From Flexivirga oryzae (GTDB taxonomy: Bacteria > Actinomycetota > Actinomycetes > Actinomycetales > Dermatophilaceae), in the NCBI RefSeq assembly GCF_014190805.1, contig NZ_JACHVQ010000005.1, positions 245,272-309,271 on the forward strand: 64,000 nucleotides of DNA, given 5' to 3'. Each line of letters starts with the position of its first letter. Positions within the stretch are counted from its first letter, which is position 1. Position numbers and translations under genes: made by a program. A model generated the notes under the pieces. The model made no database searches, was not told where the DNA came from, and was given only the letters and a program-made list of their open reading frames with translations. Shown in pieces: positions 16,338-24,911 of the stretch.

Positions 16338-19091
16338 TCAGCCCTGTGCCCGGGTCGCCGCCGAGTCCATCGCCGCCCGCACCGCCGACCCGAGGTTGTT
16401 CTCGAACGACGGGGCGCCGTTGCCGTACAGCGCGATGACGTGCCGCAGGATCGGGAACGACTGGCTGCCGGTGGACTGGGTGTATACGGGTTCGACATAC
16501 AGCAGCTGTCCGGCGACGGGGATGGCCTCCAGCGAGCCGAGCACCACCTTCGACTGGCCCCCGCGTTGCAGGGTGAGGGCCTCGGTGATCGTCGTGTCCG
16601 ACTCGATGTCGTTCTGCACCTGCGACGGGGACTCGCCGCCGCCGTCGGACGGGAAGTCGAGCACGGTGATCTTGCCGTAATCGGGGCCGGGTTTGGCGTT
16701 GACCGACATGAAGGCCGCCAGGTCCCTGCCGTTGTAGGTGACCAGCGGGCTGGACAACGCGTAGCGCGCCTTGCCGTAGCCGGTCGCGGACAACGAGATG
16801 TATGCCGAGGCCTGGTTCGGGCTGCTCGCGCTGGACGCGCTGCCGGTGGCGTTCATCGTCTTGGTGGCGGCCACCGTCGGGTCGGTCGGGACGGTCCAGA
16901 AGTCGTTGCCGCTGTAGAAGTTCGCCGCGCCGGTGACGTGGTACTTGGCCAGCACGGTGCGCTGCATGTTGAACAGGTCGGTCGGGTAGCGCAGCTGCGA
17001 CAACAGCGCGGACGGGATGCTCGACTGCGGCTTGACCAGTCCGGGGAAGACCGACTCCCACGCGCTCAGCAGCGGATCGGCTTGAGCCTTCTGGTTCCAC
17101 GCATACAGCGTCACCTTGCCGGTGTATGCGTCGACGACGGCCTTCACCGAGTTGTGCATGTAGTTGACGCCGCTGCTCGACTGCGAGACCGACGACCCAT
17201 CCTGGGTCAGCGTGGTGCCGGTGGCGCTGCGCAGGTTGAACAGCTGCGAGTCGGGATACTTGTTGGTCGTGGTGTAGCCGTCGACCACCCACTTGATCTG
17301 CCCGTCGACCACGGCCGGATACACGTCGCCGTCCAGGGTCAGCCAGGGCGCGATCTTCGCGACGCGCGCGCGTGGGTTGCGCACCTCCAGGAGCTGGGAG
17401 GCGCTGTTCAGCTCCGAGCTGAACAGGATGCTCGGGCTCTTCAGCTGCACTGCGAACAGGAAACGGCGCAGCGTCGAGCCGATCGGGATCCCGCCGTCGC
17501 CGCGGTAGGTCGTGGTCGCCGATCTCGACGAGCCCTTCGCCGCCGGGTGGTCGAACTCGAGCTGCTGCTTGCTGCCGGCCGGTTCGCCCACGATGGAGTA
17601 GGCCGAGGGCGAGAAGCTCTGACCGAAGTAGATCTGCGGGCGGGTCACCCGGATCTCCTGGGACGGCGGCATGCCACCGTCCAGGAACACGGGGCTCTCG
17701 GTGTTCGTATCGGTCCGGGACGACGGCGCCGCCACCACGCCGTAGCCGTGGGTGTACACGAGGTGGCTGTTGACCCAGCTGCCGCTCGGGATGCTGGACA
17801 GGTTCAGTTCGCGTGCCGCGATGACGACGTCCTGGGCCTTGGTCCCGGGCAGGTCGTAGTTGCCGACGTCGAGGGTCGACTTGAACTGGTAGTACGGCTG
17901 CAGTTGCTGCTTGACGGTGAACGTCGGGGACAACTTGTTGGGGTCGAGCACCGGGATCTGGGCGGTGCTGCCCGCCAGCTTCGTCAGGTCGGCCGCTTTC
18001 GTCGTGCTCGACGACTTGTACGGCACGGTGGTGACGTTGTTGTGCAGGTCGAACGCGGTGAGCGTGGCCTGCTGGTTCCGCGCGATCTCGGGCAGGTCGA
18101 CCTGCGCCTGGCTGGGGGCCTCGCGGAACCGGTAGACCATCTTCGGCCAGCCGATGCCGACGACGACCGCGGCCACCAGGAGCGCCGCCAGCGCGCCCAC
18201 CAGCATGCGGGTCCGTCCGAGCACGAGCGCATTGGCCACCAGCACTGCGGCGCACAGGATGGCGATGACCACCATCACGTCCTTGCTGGGGACGAGCGCG
18301 TGCACCGCGGTGTACCCGGCACCGGTGACCGGCCCCTGGCCGGAGGTGGTTGCGGCATACCGCGCCAGCCAGTAACCGACCGCCTTGAGGATCACGTACC
18401 CGGCGAACAGCACCGACAGCAGGACGATGAACGGCCGGGTCACCTTCTGACGCCCGCCACGCACCCGCCAGCCGCCGTACCAATACCCGGCGACGAGCGT
18501 GATGCCCAGGGCGTACGTGACGACGACGGTCAGCAGCGAGTCGACGGCGACGTGGAAGGGGTAGACCTCGATGTAGAACGAGATGTCCTTGTGGAACACC
18601 GGGTCGGTGGCATGCCACGGCTGCGCGTGGCTCCACAGCAGGTAGGTCTGCCAGCGGGCTGCCGCGCGCTCACCGACCCGCACTCCCGGCACGACCGTCG
18701 CGAGCAGCACGAGGAACCAGCGGAAATACGGCTCGTACCGGCGGAACGCACCGCGGAACACGTCGTTCTCCGGGTGGATCCACAGTCGGTTGCCGGCGCG
18801 GGCGACGGCGAGCATGGTGGCCGCTCCGACGGCTGCCGCGATGCCGCCGAACACGACGAAGAGCAGCACCTTCGCCCAGATCTCCTTGGAGTACACCGAG
18901 CCGGCGTCCACCGAGTCGAACCACATGTAGGACGTGGCGATGCGCACCGCGACCTGGAAGAGCACGACGGCCGCGATGACGACGAGGGCGGCGATCCCGA
19001 GTCGGATCAGCCACCGCCGCGCGAGCGCGACGACCTTCGCCCGCTGCTCCGGTTCGCTCAGTTGCCGTGCTGGCAGACGCACCAGACTCAC
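16338..19091 (-). CDS. UPF0182 family large membrane protein
   Basis: The 917-residue product has an N-terminal block of about seven transmembrane segments (residues ~28-315) with TSYMWFDSVD near the first segment, then a large extracytoplasmic domain of about 600 residues (TRPQIYFGQ, PSGSWVNSHLVYTHGYG). This order defines UPF0182 (compare M. tuberculosis Rv0064 and Rv3193c). No biochemical activity is established for the family as far as I know. Start is a GTG at 19091. It is convergent with the O-acyltransferase and divergent from the ABC exporter, so a role at the cell surface is plausible but only inferred. A second family member starts at 63631. Confidence 0.88.
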   Translation of the reverse strand: MSLVRLPARQLSEPEQRAKVVALARRWLIRLGIAALVVIAAVVLFQVAVRIATSYMWFDSVDAGSVYSKEIWAKVLLFVVFGGIAAAVGAATMLAVARAGNRLWIHPENDVFRGAFRRYEPYFRWFLVLLATVVPGVRVGERAAARWQTYLLWSHAQPWHATDPVFHKDISFYIEVYPFHVAVDSLLTVVVTYALGITLVAGYWYGGWRVRGGRQKVTRPFIVLLSVLFAGYVILKAVGYWLARYAATTSGQGPVTGAGYTAVHALVPSKDVMVVIAILCAAVLVANALVLGRTRMLVGALAALLVAAVVVGIGWPKMVYRFREAPSQAQVDLPEIARNQQATLTAFDLHNNVTTVPYKSSSTTKAADLTKLAGSTAQIPVLDPNKLSPTFTVKQQLQPYYQFKSTLDVGNYDLPGTKAQDVVIAARELNLSSIPSGSWVNSHLVYTHGYGVVAAPSSRTDTNTESPVFLDGGMPPSQEIRVTRPQIYFGQSFSPSAYSIVGEPAGSKQQLEFDHPAAKGSSRSATTTYRGDGGIPIGSTLRRFLFAVQLKSPSILFSSELNSASQLLEVRNPRARVAKIAPWLTLDGDVYPAVVDGQIKWVVDGYTTTNKYPDSQLFNLRSATGTTLTQDGSSVSQSSSGVNYMHNSVKAVVDAYTGKVTLYAWNQKAQADPLLSAWESVFPGLVKPQSSIPSALLSQLRYPTDLFNMQRTVLAKYHVTGAANFYSGNDFWTVPTDPTVAATKTMNATGSASSASSPNQASAYISLSATGYGKARYALSSPLVTYNGRDLAAFMSVNAKPGPDYGKITVLDFPSDGGGESPSQVQNDIESDTTITEALTLQRGGQSKVVLGSLEAIPVAGQLLYVEPVYTQSTGSQSFPILRHVIALYGNGAPSFENNLGSAVRAAMDSAATRAQG

Positions 19092-19419
19092 CGCCGATCG
19101 CCTCGGTGTACCGAGCCGTCGACGTTCCCGGGGTGTCGCATGGCAGCCTCCTGCGCGGGGGCCTCCTGGATGAGTGCAGGTGCCCGAACGAGATATGGCG
19201 GGGAGGCGAGCGCGACCCCGTCAGGTCGCACGCATGCTAGGGAAAGAATCCGAATGCGCCATTCAGGAATGCCCTGAGCGGGTGTGATCTTGCTCATGCG
19301 CCCTGCGCCGGGCACGTCCACCGATCGGCCCGGGGCCTGAAGGGACGGGCGATTCGTGCACATCCGGCGCGCTCGCGCGCGACACGGAACGGGCGGTGGA
19401 ATGCCGTATCCTGCACGAC
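19092..19419. promoter_or_regulatory. Divergent intergenic region UPF0182 / ABC exporter
   Basis: About 330 bases without a credible gene. The plus-strand end holds a TATCCT box (19407-19412) placed 7 bases before the GTG of the ABC permease, a leaderless promoter pattern. No strong hairpin or repeat was found elsewhere in it. Confidence 0.45.
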
Positions 19420-20331
19420 GTGACACAGTCCGATCAGGCCTACCAGACGCCGCCGGGGAGCGCCAAGACGACCCCGGCGGAGGTCCAGGCCCTCGTGGCT
19501 CGCTACGGCCTGAAACGTGCGGGGGCACGGGCGTCGTTGGCGGACTACACCCGTGAGTTGTGGAAGCGGCGCTACTTCATCGCCGAGTTCTCCCGGGCGA
19601 CCAACGCCTCCACGTACTCGCGCGCGATGCTCGGCCAGGTCTGGCAGGTGCTGACGCCCCTGCTGAACGCCGCCGTCTACTACCTGATCTTCGGGCTGCT
19701 GATCGGCACCCGCCGGGGCGTCCCGAACTTTCTCGGCTTCCTGGTGACCGGCGTGTTCGTCTTCCAGTTCATCCAGAACTCGGCGATCGGCGGCGCCCGT
19801 TCGCTGCAGACCAACCGGTCGCTGGCGCGGACGCTGCGGTTCCCGCGGGCGGTGTTCCCGCTCTCGGCGACCGCGATCGCGCTGGAGCAGTTGCTCACGT
19901 CCGTCCTGGTGCTGATCCCGATCGTGCTGCTCACCGGTGAGCCGTTGCGGTGGCAATGGATCTTCCTGCTGCCGGTGCTCGTCATGCAGACCCTGTTCTG
20001 CATCGGCCTGGCGTTCATCTTCGCGCGCATCGGCTCCAAGATCCCCGACATCCTGCAGATGCTGCCGTTCGCCATGCGGGTGTGGCTCTACGCGTCCGGC
20101 ATCATGTTCAGCATCCCGGTGATGACCGCGCACAAGCCCGCCATCATCAGAGACATCATGGAGGCGAACCCCGCGACGTGTTACGTCGACCTCTACCGCA
20201 GCGCGTTCATCGCGTCCGGGCCCGGTGCGACGCCACGGGACTGGGTGCTGGGCCTGGTGTGGGCCGTGGTCACCCTCGTCGTCGGCTACGTGTTCTTCTG
20301 GAAGGCAGAGGAGGAATACGGCCGTGACTGA
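19420..20331 (+). CDS. ABC-2 type polysaccharide/teichoic acid export permease (TagG/Wzm-like)
   Basis: The 303-residue membrane protein has six hydrophobic segments in the ABC-2 arrangement, preceded by an amphipathic stretch (LWKRRYFIAEFSRA) and SMLGQ-like AMLGQVWQVL, typical of Wzm and TagG permeases. With the next gene it should form the exporter that flips a completed lipid-linked polymer to the outside. I place the start at GTG 19420 because a TATCCT box precedes it by 7 bases; a longer in-frame start at 19396 would overlap this promoter. The ATPase gene overlaps its 3' end by 8 bases. Confidence 0.87.
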   Translation: MTQSDQAYQTPPGSAKTTPAEVQALVARYGLKRAGARASLADYTRELWKRRYFIAEFSRATNASTYSRAMLGQVWQVLTPLLNAAVYYLIFGLLIGTRRGVPNFLGFLVTGVFVFQFIQNSAIGGARSLQTNRSLARTLRFPRAVFPLSATAIALEQLLTSVLVLIPIVLLTGEPLRWQWIFLLPVLVMQTLFCIGLAFIFARIGSKIPDILQMLPFAMRVWLYASGIMFSIPVMTAHKPAIIRDIMEANPATCYVDLYRSAFIASGPGATPRDWVLGLVWAVVTLVVGYVFFWKAEEEYGRD

Positions 20332-21187
20332 TCCTGTCGACGAGCGCAAACCGACCGTGATCGCCGATGACGTCCACCTGACCTACAAGGTGTCCGGCAA
20401 GTACGCCAAACGCGGCGGGGCGATGGCGCTGGCCCGCACGGTGACCCGGACGTCGACGCCCGGGCTGCGCGAGGTGCACGCGGTGCGCGGTGTCACCTTC
20501 ACCGCCTGGGAGGGTGAGGCGATCGGCCTGATCGGTCCCAACGGTTCGGGCAAGTCCACCCTGTTGCGCGGCATCGCCGGCCTGCTGACCCCGTCCGCCG
20601 GTGCCATCTACACGCTCGGCGAGCCCGCACTGCTCGGCGTCAACGCCGCGCTCATCTCCACGATGAGCGGCGAACGGAACATCACCCTCGGCTGCCTCGC
20701 GATGGGTATGACGCCCGAGGAGGTCGAGGAACGCTTCGACGACATCTGCGAGTTCTCCGGCATCGGCGATTTCATCTCGCTGCCGATGAACGCCTACTCC
20801 AGCGGCATGGGGGCGCGGCTGCGCTTCGCGATCGCATCGAGCAAGGCACACGACATCCTGCTGATCGACGAGGCGCTCGCGACCGGAGACGCGGAGTTCC
20901 GCCGGCGCAGCGAGGACCGGATCAAGGAGTTGCGCAAGGAGGCCGGAACGGTGTTCCTGGTCAGCCACTCGCTCGGGGTCGTGCGCGAGACCTGCGATCG
21001 TGCGATCTGGCTGGAGGACGGCCTCATTCTCATGGACGGCGCCACGGAGGAGGTGCTGGACGCCTACGAGGAGCGGCACGACCCGAAGAAGGCTGAGTTC
21101 CACCGGCAGCAGCGCGGTGCCGCGAAGAAGCCGGGCGCGAAGAAGCGGGCCGCGGCGAAGCCGAAGGCCGCCAAAGCCGCCGGTTGA
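20324..21187 (+). CDS. ABC transporter ATPase for polymer export (TagH/Wzt-like)
   Basis: The 287-residue ATPase has Walker A GPNGSGKST (71-79), a signature motif in the unusual form YSSGM, Walker B LLIDEAL and a switch His in VSHSL. The SSGM-type signature is usual in TagH, Wzt and RfbE-like polysaccharide exporters. Residues after about 255 are a Lys/Ala/Pro-rich basic tail, probably disordered, rather than a Wzt carbohydrate-binding domain. The GTG at 20324 has GAGGAGG upstream and overlaps the permease stop. It energises export of the wall polymer. Confidence 0.88.
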   Translation: MTDPVDERKPTVIADDVHLTYKVSGKYAKRGGAMALARTVTRTSTPGLREVHAVRGVTFTAWEGEAIGLIGPNGSGKSTLLRGIAGLLTPSAGAIYTLGEPALLGVNAALISTMSGERNITLGCLAMGMTPEEVEERFDDICEFSGIGDFISLPMNAYSSGMGARLRFAIASSKAHDILLIDEALATGDAEFRRRSEDRIKELRKEAGTVFLVSHSLGVVRETCDRAIWLEDGLILMDGATEEVLDAYEERHDPKKAEFHRQQRGAAKKPGAKKRAAAKPKAAKAAG

Positions 21188-21322
21188 CGGCTGGTTCTGC
21201 GCCGCCGGGGACCCGTGCCGGCTGAGTGCGGGCTGTGGATCCGCGTCGGGCGCTGAGCTGAGCCTGTGGGTGTGCGCAGCAGGTGCGCCGGGTGCGTTCA
21301 GGCTCGATACAGTTGATTCTCG

Positions 21323-22360
21323 ATGTTTGACACGAAAACTCTGCTCCTCGTGGTCGGCCCCGGGCGCAGCGGCACCAGTACCCTCGCCGGCACCCTGTCC
21401 AAGCTGGGCGCGCATGTGGCGGGCCCCCACCTGAACGCCAACGAGACGAACCCGATGGGTTTCTTCGAGTCGTCCTGGTCGGTGAACTTCCACAACGACG
21501 TCCTCGGCCGGGGACCGGTGGCACTGGCCGACGCCCGTCCGGAGGCCGCGCGGCTCGCGGAGCGGCTGGTCACCGCCGCCGACCGGGCCGCCCTGCGGAC
21601 CTACCTCACCGAGCAGGCCGCGGGCCGGGGACTGGTCGTCCTCAAGGATCCCCGCATCGTCTGGCTGCTCTCGACGTTCAGGTCGGTGGCGGCGGACCTG
21701 AGGATGAACCTGGCGGCCGCGGTGATGCTGCGTCGCCCGGTCGAGGTCATCGCCAGCAGGCTGGACTACTACCACAAGCCCGGCGCCGAACTGGCCGAGC
21801 TCGGCTACCAGGCGCGCGACCTCGCCGGCTGGATCAACCAGCTGACCACGTGCGAAGTGCAGACCCGGGGTATGCCGCGCGCGTTCCTCAGCTACGACGA
21901 GGTGCTCACCGACTGGCGCACCGCGGTCGGCCGGGCACTGGACGACGTCTCGGTGCAGCTGCCGGTCCCGGAACCCGGTGCGCACCACGCCGTGGACGAC
22001 TTCATCGACCCCGGGCTCAACCGGCACCGGGGACGGTGGCCGGAGGGTTCGGCGATCCTCGACGAGCTGCGTGCCCTGGCGGAGCGGACCTTCGACGCCT
22101 GCGACGCGCTGGCTCGGCATACCGGCGCGGCGGCGGATGCGACGGCGCAGTTGGACGAGGTGCGGGACAGGTATGCCTTCGCCTACGGCCTGGACCGGGC
22201 GATCACCCATGACGCGGCCGTGGCCCGGGCCGCCCGGGAGCGGCGCAAGGGCCAGCACACCTCGGTGGCGGGCAGGGCGCGCACGACCGCGGCGCGCGTG
22301 GGTGCAGGAGTCGCGCGCCGCGTCGGCCGGATCAGCCGCGACCGCCGGGCCCGGACGTGA
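21323..22360 (+). CDS. Sulfotransferase-family P-loop protein
   Basis: The 345-residue protein has a sulfotransferase-like 5'-phosphosulfate-binding loop near the start (GPGRSGTST) and a later RRPVEVIASR segment fitting the 3'-phosphate-binding motif. KDPRIVWLL lies between them. A basic Arg-rich C-terminal tail ends the protein. Members use PAPS to sulfate sugars, lipids or other acceptors; some relatives act on other substrates. Neighbouring polymer genes, cysC/D/N and the cysQ-like gene support a role in sulfating a surface polymer, but this is inferred. A TACAGT box lies 9 bases upstream of the ATG. Confidence 0.72.
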   Translation: MFDTKTLLLVVGPGRSGTSTLAGTLSKLGAHVAGPHLNANETNPMGFFESSWSVNFHNDVLGRGPVALADARPEAARLAERLVTAADRAALRTYLTEQAAGRGLVVLKDPRIVWLLSTFRSVAADLRMNLAAAVMLRRPVEVIASRLDYYHKPGAELAELGYQARDLAGWINQLTTCEVQTRGMPRAFLSYDEVLTDWRTAVGRALDDVSVQLPVPEPGAHHAVDDFIDPGLNRHRGRWPEGSAILDELRALAERTFDACDALARHTGAAADATAQLDEVRDRYAFAYGLDRAITHDAAVARAARERRKGQHTSVAGRARTTAARVGAGVARRVGRISRDRRART

Positions 22361-22363
22361 CGA

Positions 22364-23134
22364 TCACCGGTTCGCGGCGACAGCGTCCAGACCACGCCGG
22401 ATCTGCGCCAGCACGCCCGGGCGGGCGATGATCAGGTCCGGCAGCCACGGGTTCTGCTGGTTGTAGAGCAGCGGGGAGCCGTCGAGCCGGCTGGTGTGCA
22501 GACCCGCCGCCCGGGCGACCGAGACCGGCGCCGCCGAGTCCCACTCGTACTGCCCGCCGGCGTGCACGTAGGCGTCCGACTCACCCGTGACCACGGACAT
22601 CGCCTTCACCCCCGCCGAGCCCATCGGCACCAGTTCGGCGTCCAGCACGTCGGCAAGCTCGGTGACGAACTCCGGCGGGCGGGACCGGGACACCGCCAGC
22701 CGGACGCGCTCGTGCTCGGTGGGGGAGACGACCTTGGGGTCGTCGGTCGAGTGCACGACACCGGCGGCGGGCCGGGCCACCGCCCCGGCGACGAGATCAC
22801 CGGCCTGCCACAGGGCCACGTGCACCGCCCAGTCCGAGCGGCCCGGCTCGGAGTACTCCCGGGTGCCGTCCAGCGGGTCGACGATCCAGACCCGGTCCGC
22901 CGACAGGCGCGCCGCGTCGTCGGCGCCCTCCTCGGACAGGACCGCGTCCTCGGGCCGGTGCTGGGCGAGCGCGGCCATCAGGAACTCGTGGGAGGTGCGG
23001 TCGCCCGCATCCTTCAGGTCCTTGCCGGTGAGACCCCCGTCGCGCAACTCCAGCAGCACCCTTCCGGCGGCGACCGCCAGGTCGCTCGCGAGCTGGGCAT
23101 CGGTGGGCGGGGCGGCGGCATCGTTGACGGTCAC
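22364..23134 (-). CDS. cysQ: 3'(2'),5'-bisphosphate nucleotidase (CysQ type)
   Basis: This 256-residue inositol-monophosphatase-superfamily enzyme has the metal-binding signature SEEGADD and WIVDPLDGTREY and the C-terminal YEWDSAAP motif. CysQ removes the 3'-phosphate from PAP, the by-product of PAPS use, and can also act on PAPS; other superfamily members hydrolyse inositol phosphates. The GTG at 23134 lies 7 bases after a minus-strand TAGACT box, with no Shine-Dalgarno, suggesting a leaderless message. It is convergent with the sulfotransferase-like gene, and recycling of PAP would fit that neighbour. Confidence 0.85.
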   Translation of the reverse strand: MTVNDAAAPPTDAQLASDLAVAAGRVLLELRDGGLTGKDLKDAGDRTSHEFLMAALAQHRPEDAVLSEEGADDAARLSADRVWIVDPLDGTREYSEPGRSDWAVHVALWQAGDLVAGAVARPAAGVVHSTDDPKVVSPTEHERVRLAVSRSRPPEFVTELADVLDAELVPMGSAGVKAMSVVTGESDAYVHAGGQYEWDSAAPVSVARAAGLHTSRLDGSPLLYNQQNPWLPDLIIARPGVLAQIRRGLDAVAANR

Positions 23135-23144
23135 GCCGCCGAGT

Positions 23145-23678
23145 CTAGAGGTCGGGGTCGGAGACCCGAGGAGCGCGCCCGACCGCCCGCAGGGTTGCGC
23201 AACGGTCGAAGAACGTCGTGCTCGGCGGCTGCCACAGCAGCCACACGACGGCGGCACCGACGACCACCGTGGGCGCCTCCGCGATCGCGCCCGCCGCGGT
23301 GCCGCGTGTCGCCATACCGATGGTGAGCAGGAGATTCATGACGGCGAGCACGGTCGCGACGATGCGCGCCCACCCCTGTCCGCGGCTGTTGGTCACCGCC
23401 ATCACCAGCCAGGTGACGACGGCGATCGAGGACATGACGATGAACGCCGTGTACGTCAGTCCCGCGGCGTGGTGCAGTTCGTGCGTCGTGAGTCGGTCCG
23501 CGGGCGCACGAGAGGCGTTCGTGTGCTCGAGCGTGCTGGTGATCGCGTCCCGGGAGAGGGCGTTGATCAGCACCCCGATGAGGGCGAGCAGCACCCCGAC
23601 ATACATCAGCCGGGTGGCCATGACGACCTGCCGGGGTCGCAGCTGGGCCAACCGGGGCGGTCTGGGCGCGGTGCTCAT
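23145..23678 (-). CDS. Small four-helix integral membrane protein, unknown function
   Basis: The 177-residue product starts MSTAPRPPRLAQLRPRQ and has four hydrophobic segments (about residues 20-43, 72-95, 104-122, 128-150), with a soluble C-terminal tail. I recognise no motif. The ATG at 23678 is the first sensible start before the first helix; the longer frame upstream is GC-driven. It lies just upstream of the cysQ-like gene on the same strand, with only 10 bases between its stop and the cysQ start. Confidence 0.7.
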   Translation of the reverse strand: MSTAPRPPRLAQLRPRQVVMATRLMYVGVLLALIGVLINALSRDAITSTLEHTNASRAPADRLTTHELHHAAGLTYTAFIVMSSIAVVTWLVMAVTNSRGQGWARIVATVLAVMNLLLTIGMATRGTAAGAIAEAPTVVVGAAVVWLLWQPPSTTFFDRCATLRAVGRAPRVSDPDL

Positions 23679-23756
23679 GGGTCCCAGCTTGTCAGGCACG
23701 GGTCGTCGGTCGCACGGTAATCGGTTCGCCGGGCGCGGCACGGGTACAGTCGGCCC

Positions 23757-24605
23757 GTGCGCATCGACCTGCATACCCATTCCAACCAGAGCGACGGCAC
23801 CCAGACGCCGGTCGAGCTCATGCGTGCCGCCGCCGACGCCGGGCTGGACGTCGTGGCGCTCACCGACCACGACACGACGCGGGGGTGGGGGCAGGCGGCG
23901 CGCGCGGTCCGCGACACCGGCGTGAGCTTCGTGCCCGGCATCGAGATCTCGTGTGCGTCCGACGGCATCAGCGTGCACCTGCTCGGATACTTCATCGACC
24001 CGCTGAACGCCGCCCTTCTCGCCGAACTCGAGCGGACCCGCGCCTCGCGGCGTACCCGCGCGCAGCGGATGGTGGAGCGGCTGGGTCCCGACACCGGACT
24101 GACCTGGGCGCAGGTGCAGGAGCAGTCGGGGGAGGACGTCACCGTGGGCCGGCCGCACATCGCCGACGCGCTGATCGCCTCGGGGGTCGTGGCGTCGCGG
24201 GAGGAGGCGTTCGCGTCATACCTCAGCTCGAGGTCGAAGTACCACGTGTCGCACTACGCACCCGACCCGGCACACGCCGCCCGGCTGGTGCGCGCGGCCG
24301 GCGGGGTGCCGGTGATGGCGCACCCCTTCGCGGCCGCACGCGGTCGCACCGTCGAGGTCGACGTGATCGAGCGGATGGTGGACGCCGGCCTGGCCGGTCT
24401 GGAGGTGCACCATCGCGACCACACCGCCGAGGCGATCGGGCGCGGCCTGCAGCTGGCCGAGCGGCTCGGCCTGCTGGTGACCGGGTCCAGCGACTACCAC
24501 GGCACGGGGAAGGTCAACGGCCTCGGCGAGAACACCACCAGCCCGGAGGTGTTCGAGCAGCTCGTCGCGCAGGCGACCTCCGGCACGGGCCCCATCCGGC
24601 CCTGA
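23757..24605 (+). CDS. PHP-domain phosphoesterase (RNase AM / nucleoside bisphosphatase type)
   Basis: The 282-residue protein begins with the PHP motif DLHTHSNQSDG and continues with ALTDHDTT, GIEIS, MAHPF and GSSDYHG, giving the full set of metal ligands. Stand-alone proteins of this size resemble YciV/RNase AM and CV1693-like 3',5'-nucleoside bisphosphate phosphatases; some act on pAp. The GTG start is 6 bases after a TACAGT box, a clear leaderless arrangement. It is divergent from the small membrane protein gene. Confidence 0.85.
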   Translation: MRIDLHTHSNQSDGTQTPVELMRAAADAGLDVVALTDHDTTRGWGQAARAVRDTGVSFVPGIEISCASDGISVHLLGYFIDPLNAALLAELERTRASRRTRAQRMVERLGPDTGLTWAQVQEQSGEDVTVGRPHIADALIASGVVASREEAFASYLSSRSKYHVSHYAPDPAHAARLVRAAGGVPVMAHPFAAARGRTVEVDVIERMVDAGLAGLEVHHRDHTAEAIGRGLQLAERLGLLVTGSSDYHGTGKVNGLGENTTSPEVFEQLVAQATSGTGPIRP

Positions 24606-24911
24606 CGCGGGCCGGGCGTGCGGCGTCGCGGCGGGCGGCGGCGGCCGGGGCGAGGAAGTGCCGACAGTAGCGAGTTGTTCGCCGGGCGTGGGGTCCGTGC
24701 CGGGACAGTAAAGACCGCCGGCACATCCCCGCATGTGCCGGCGGTCTCTCCCCTGGACCGTCGTCCGCTCCCCCCAGTGCGCGAACGATCTGGGATCCAT
24801 AGTGGTCGATCAGCTGTCAATCAGCTATGGGACTCGGGATGAACTTTCGCCCGGGCGGTCCTAGGTCCAAGACCTAGTCGTCCGGGGCGGGCCGGGTCAC
24901 CGGCCCGGGCG
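24606..24911. other. Gene-free convergent region with hairpins
   Basis: No credible ORF lies here. Three inverted repeats occur: the terminator at 24712-24747, a 7-bp repeat with a 3-base centre at 24861-24877, and a 7-bp GC stem at 24889-24906 directly after the LuxR-gene stop codon on the minus strand. Confidence 0.6.
24712..24747. terminator. Terminator hairpin between PHP and LuxR genes
   Basis: A perfect 14-bp stem (24712-24725 with 24734-24747) and 8-base loop lie between convergent genes. On the minus strand it is followed by TTT, so it best fits as the terminator of the LuxR gene; on the plus strand the T run is missing. Confidence 0.7.

Noticed and set aside
24830..24877. DosR/DevR-type dormancy box
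   Set aside because: GGTC-CAA-GACC differs from the known even-length consensus and no promoter is oriented from here.
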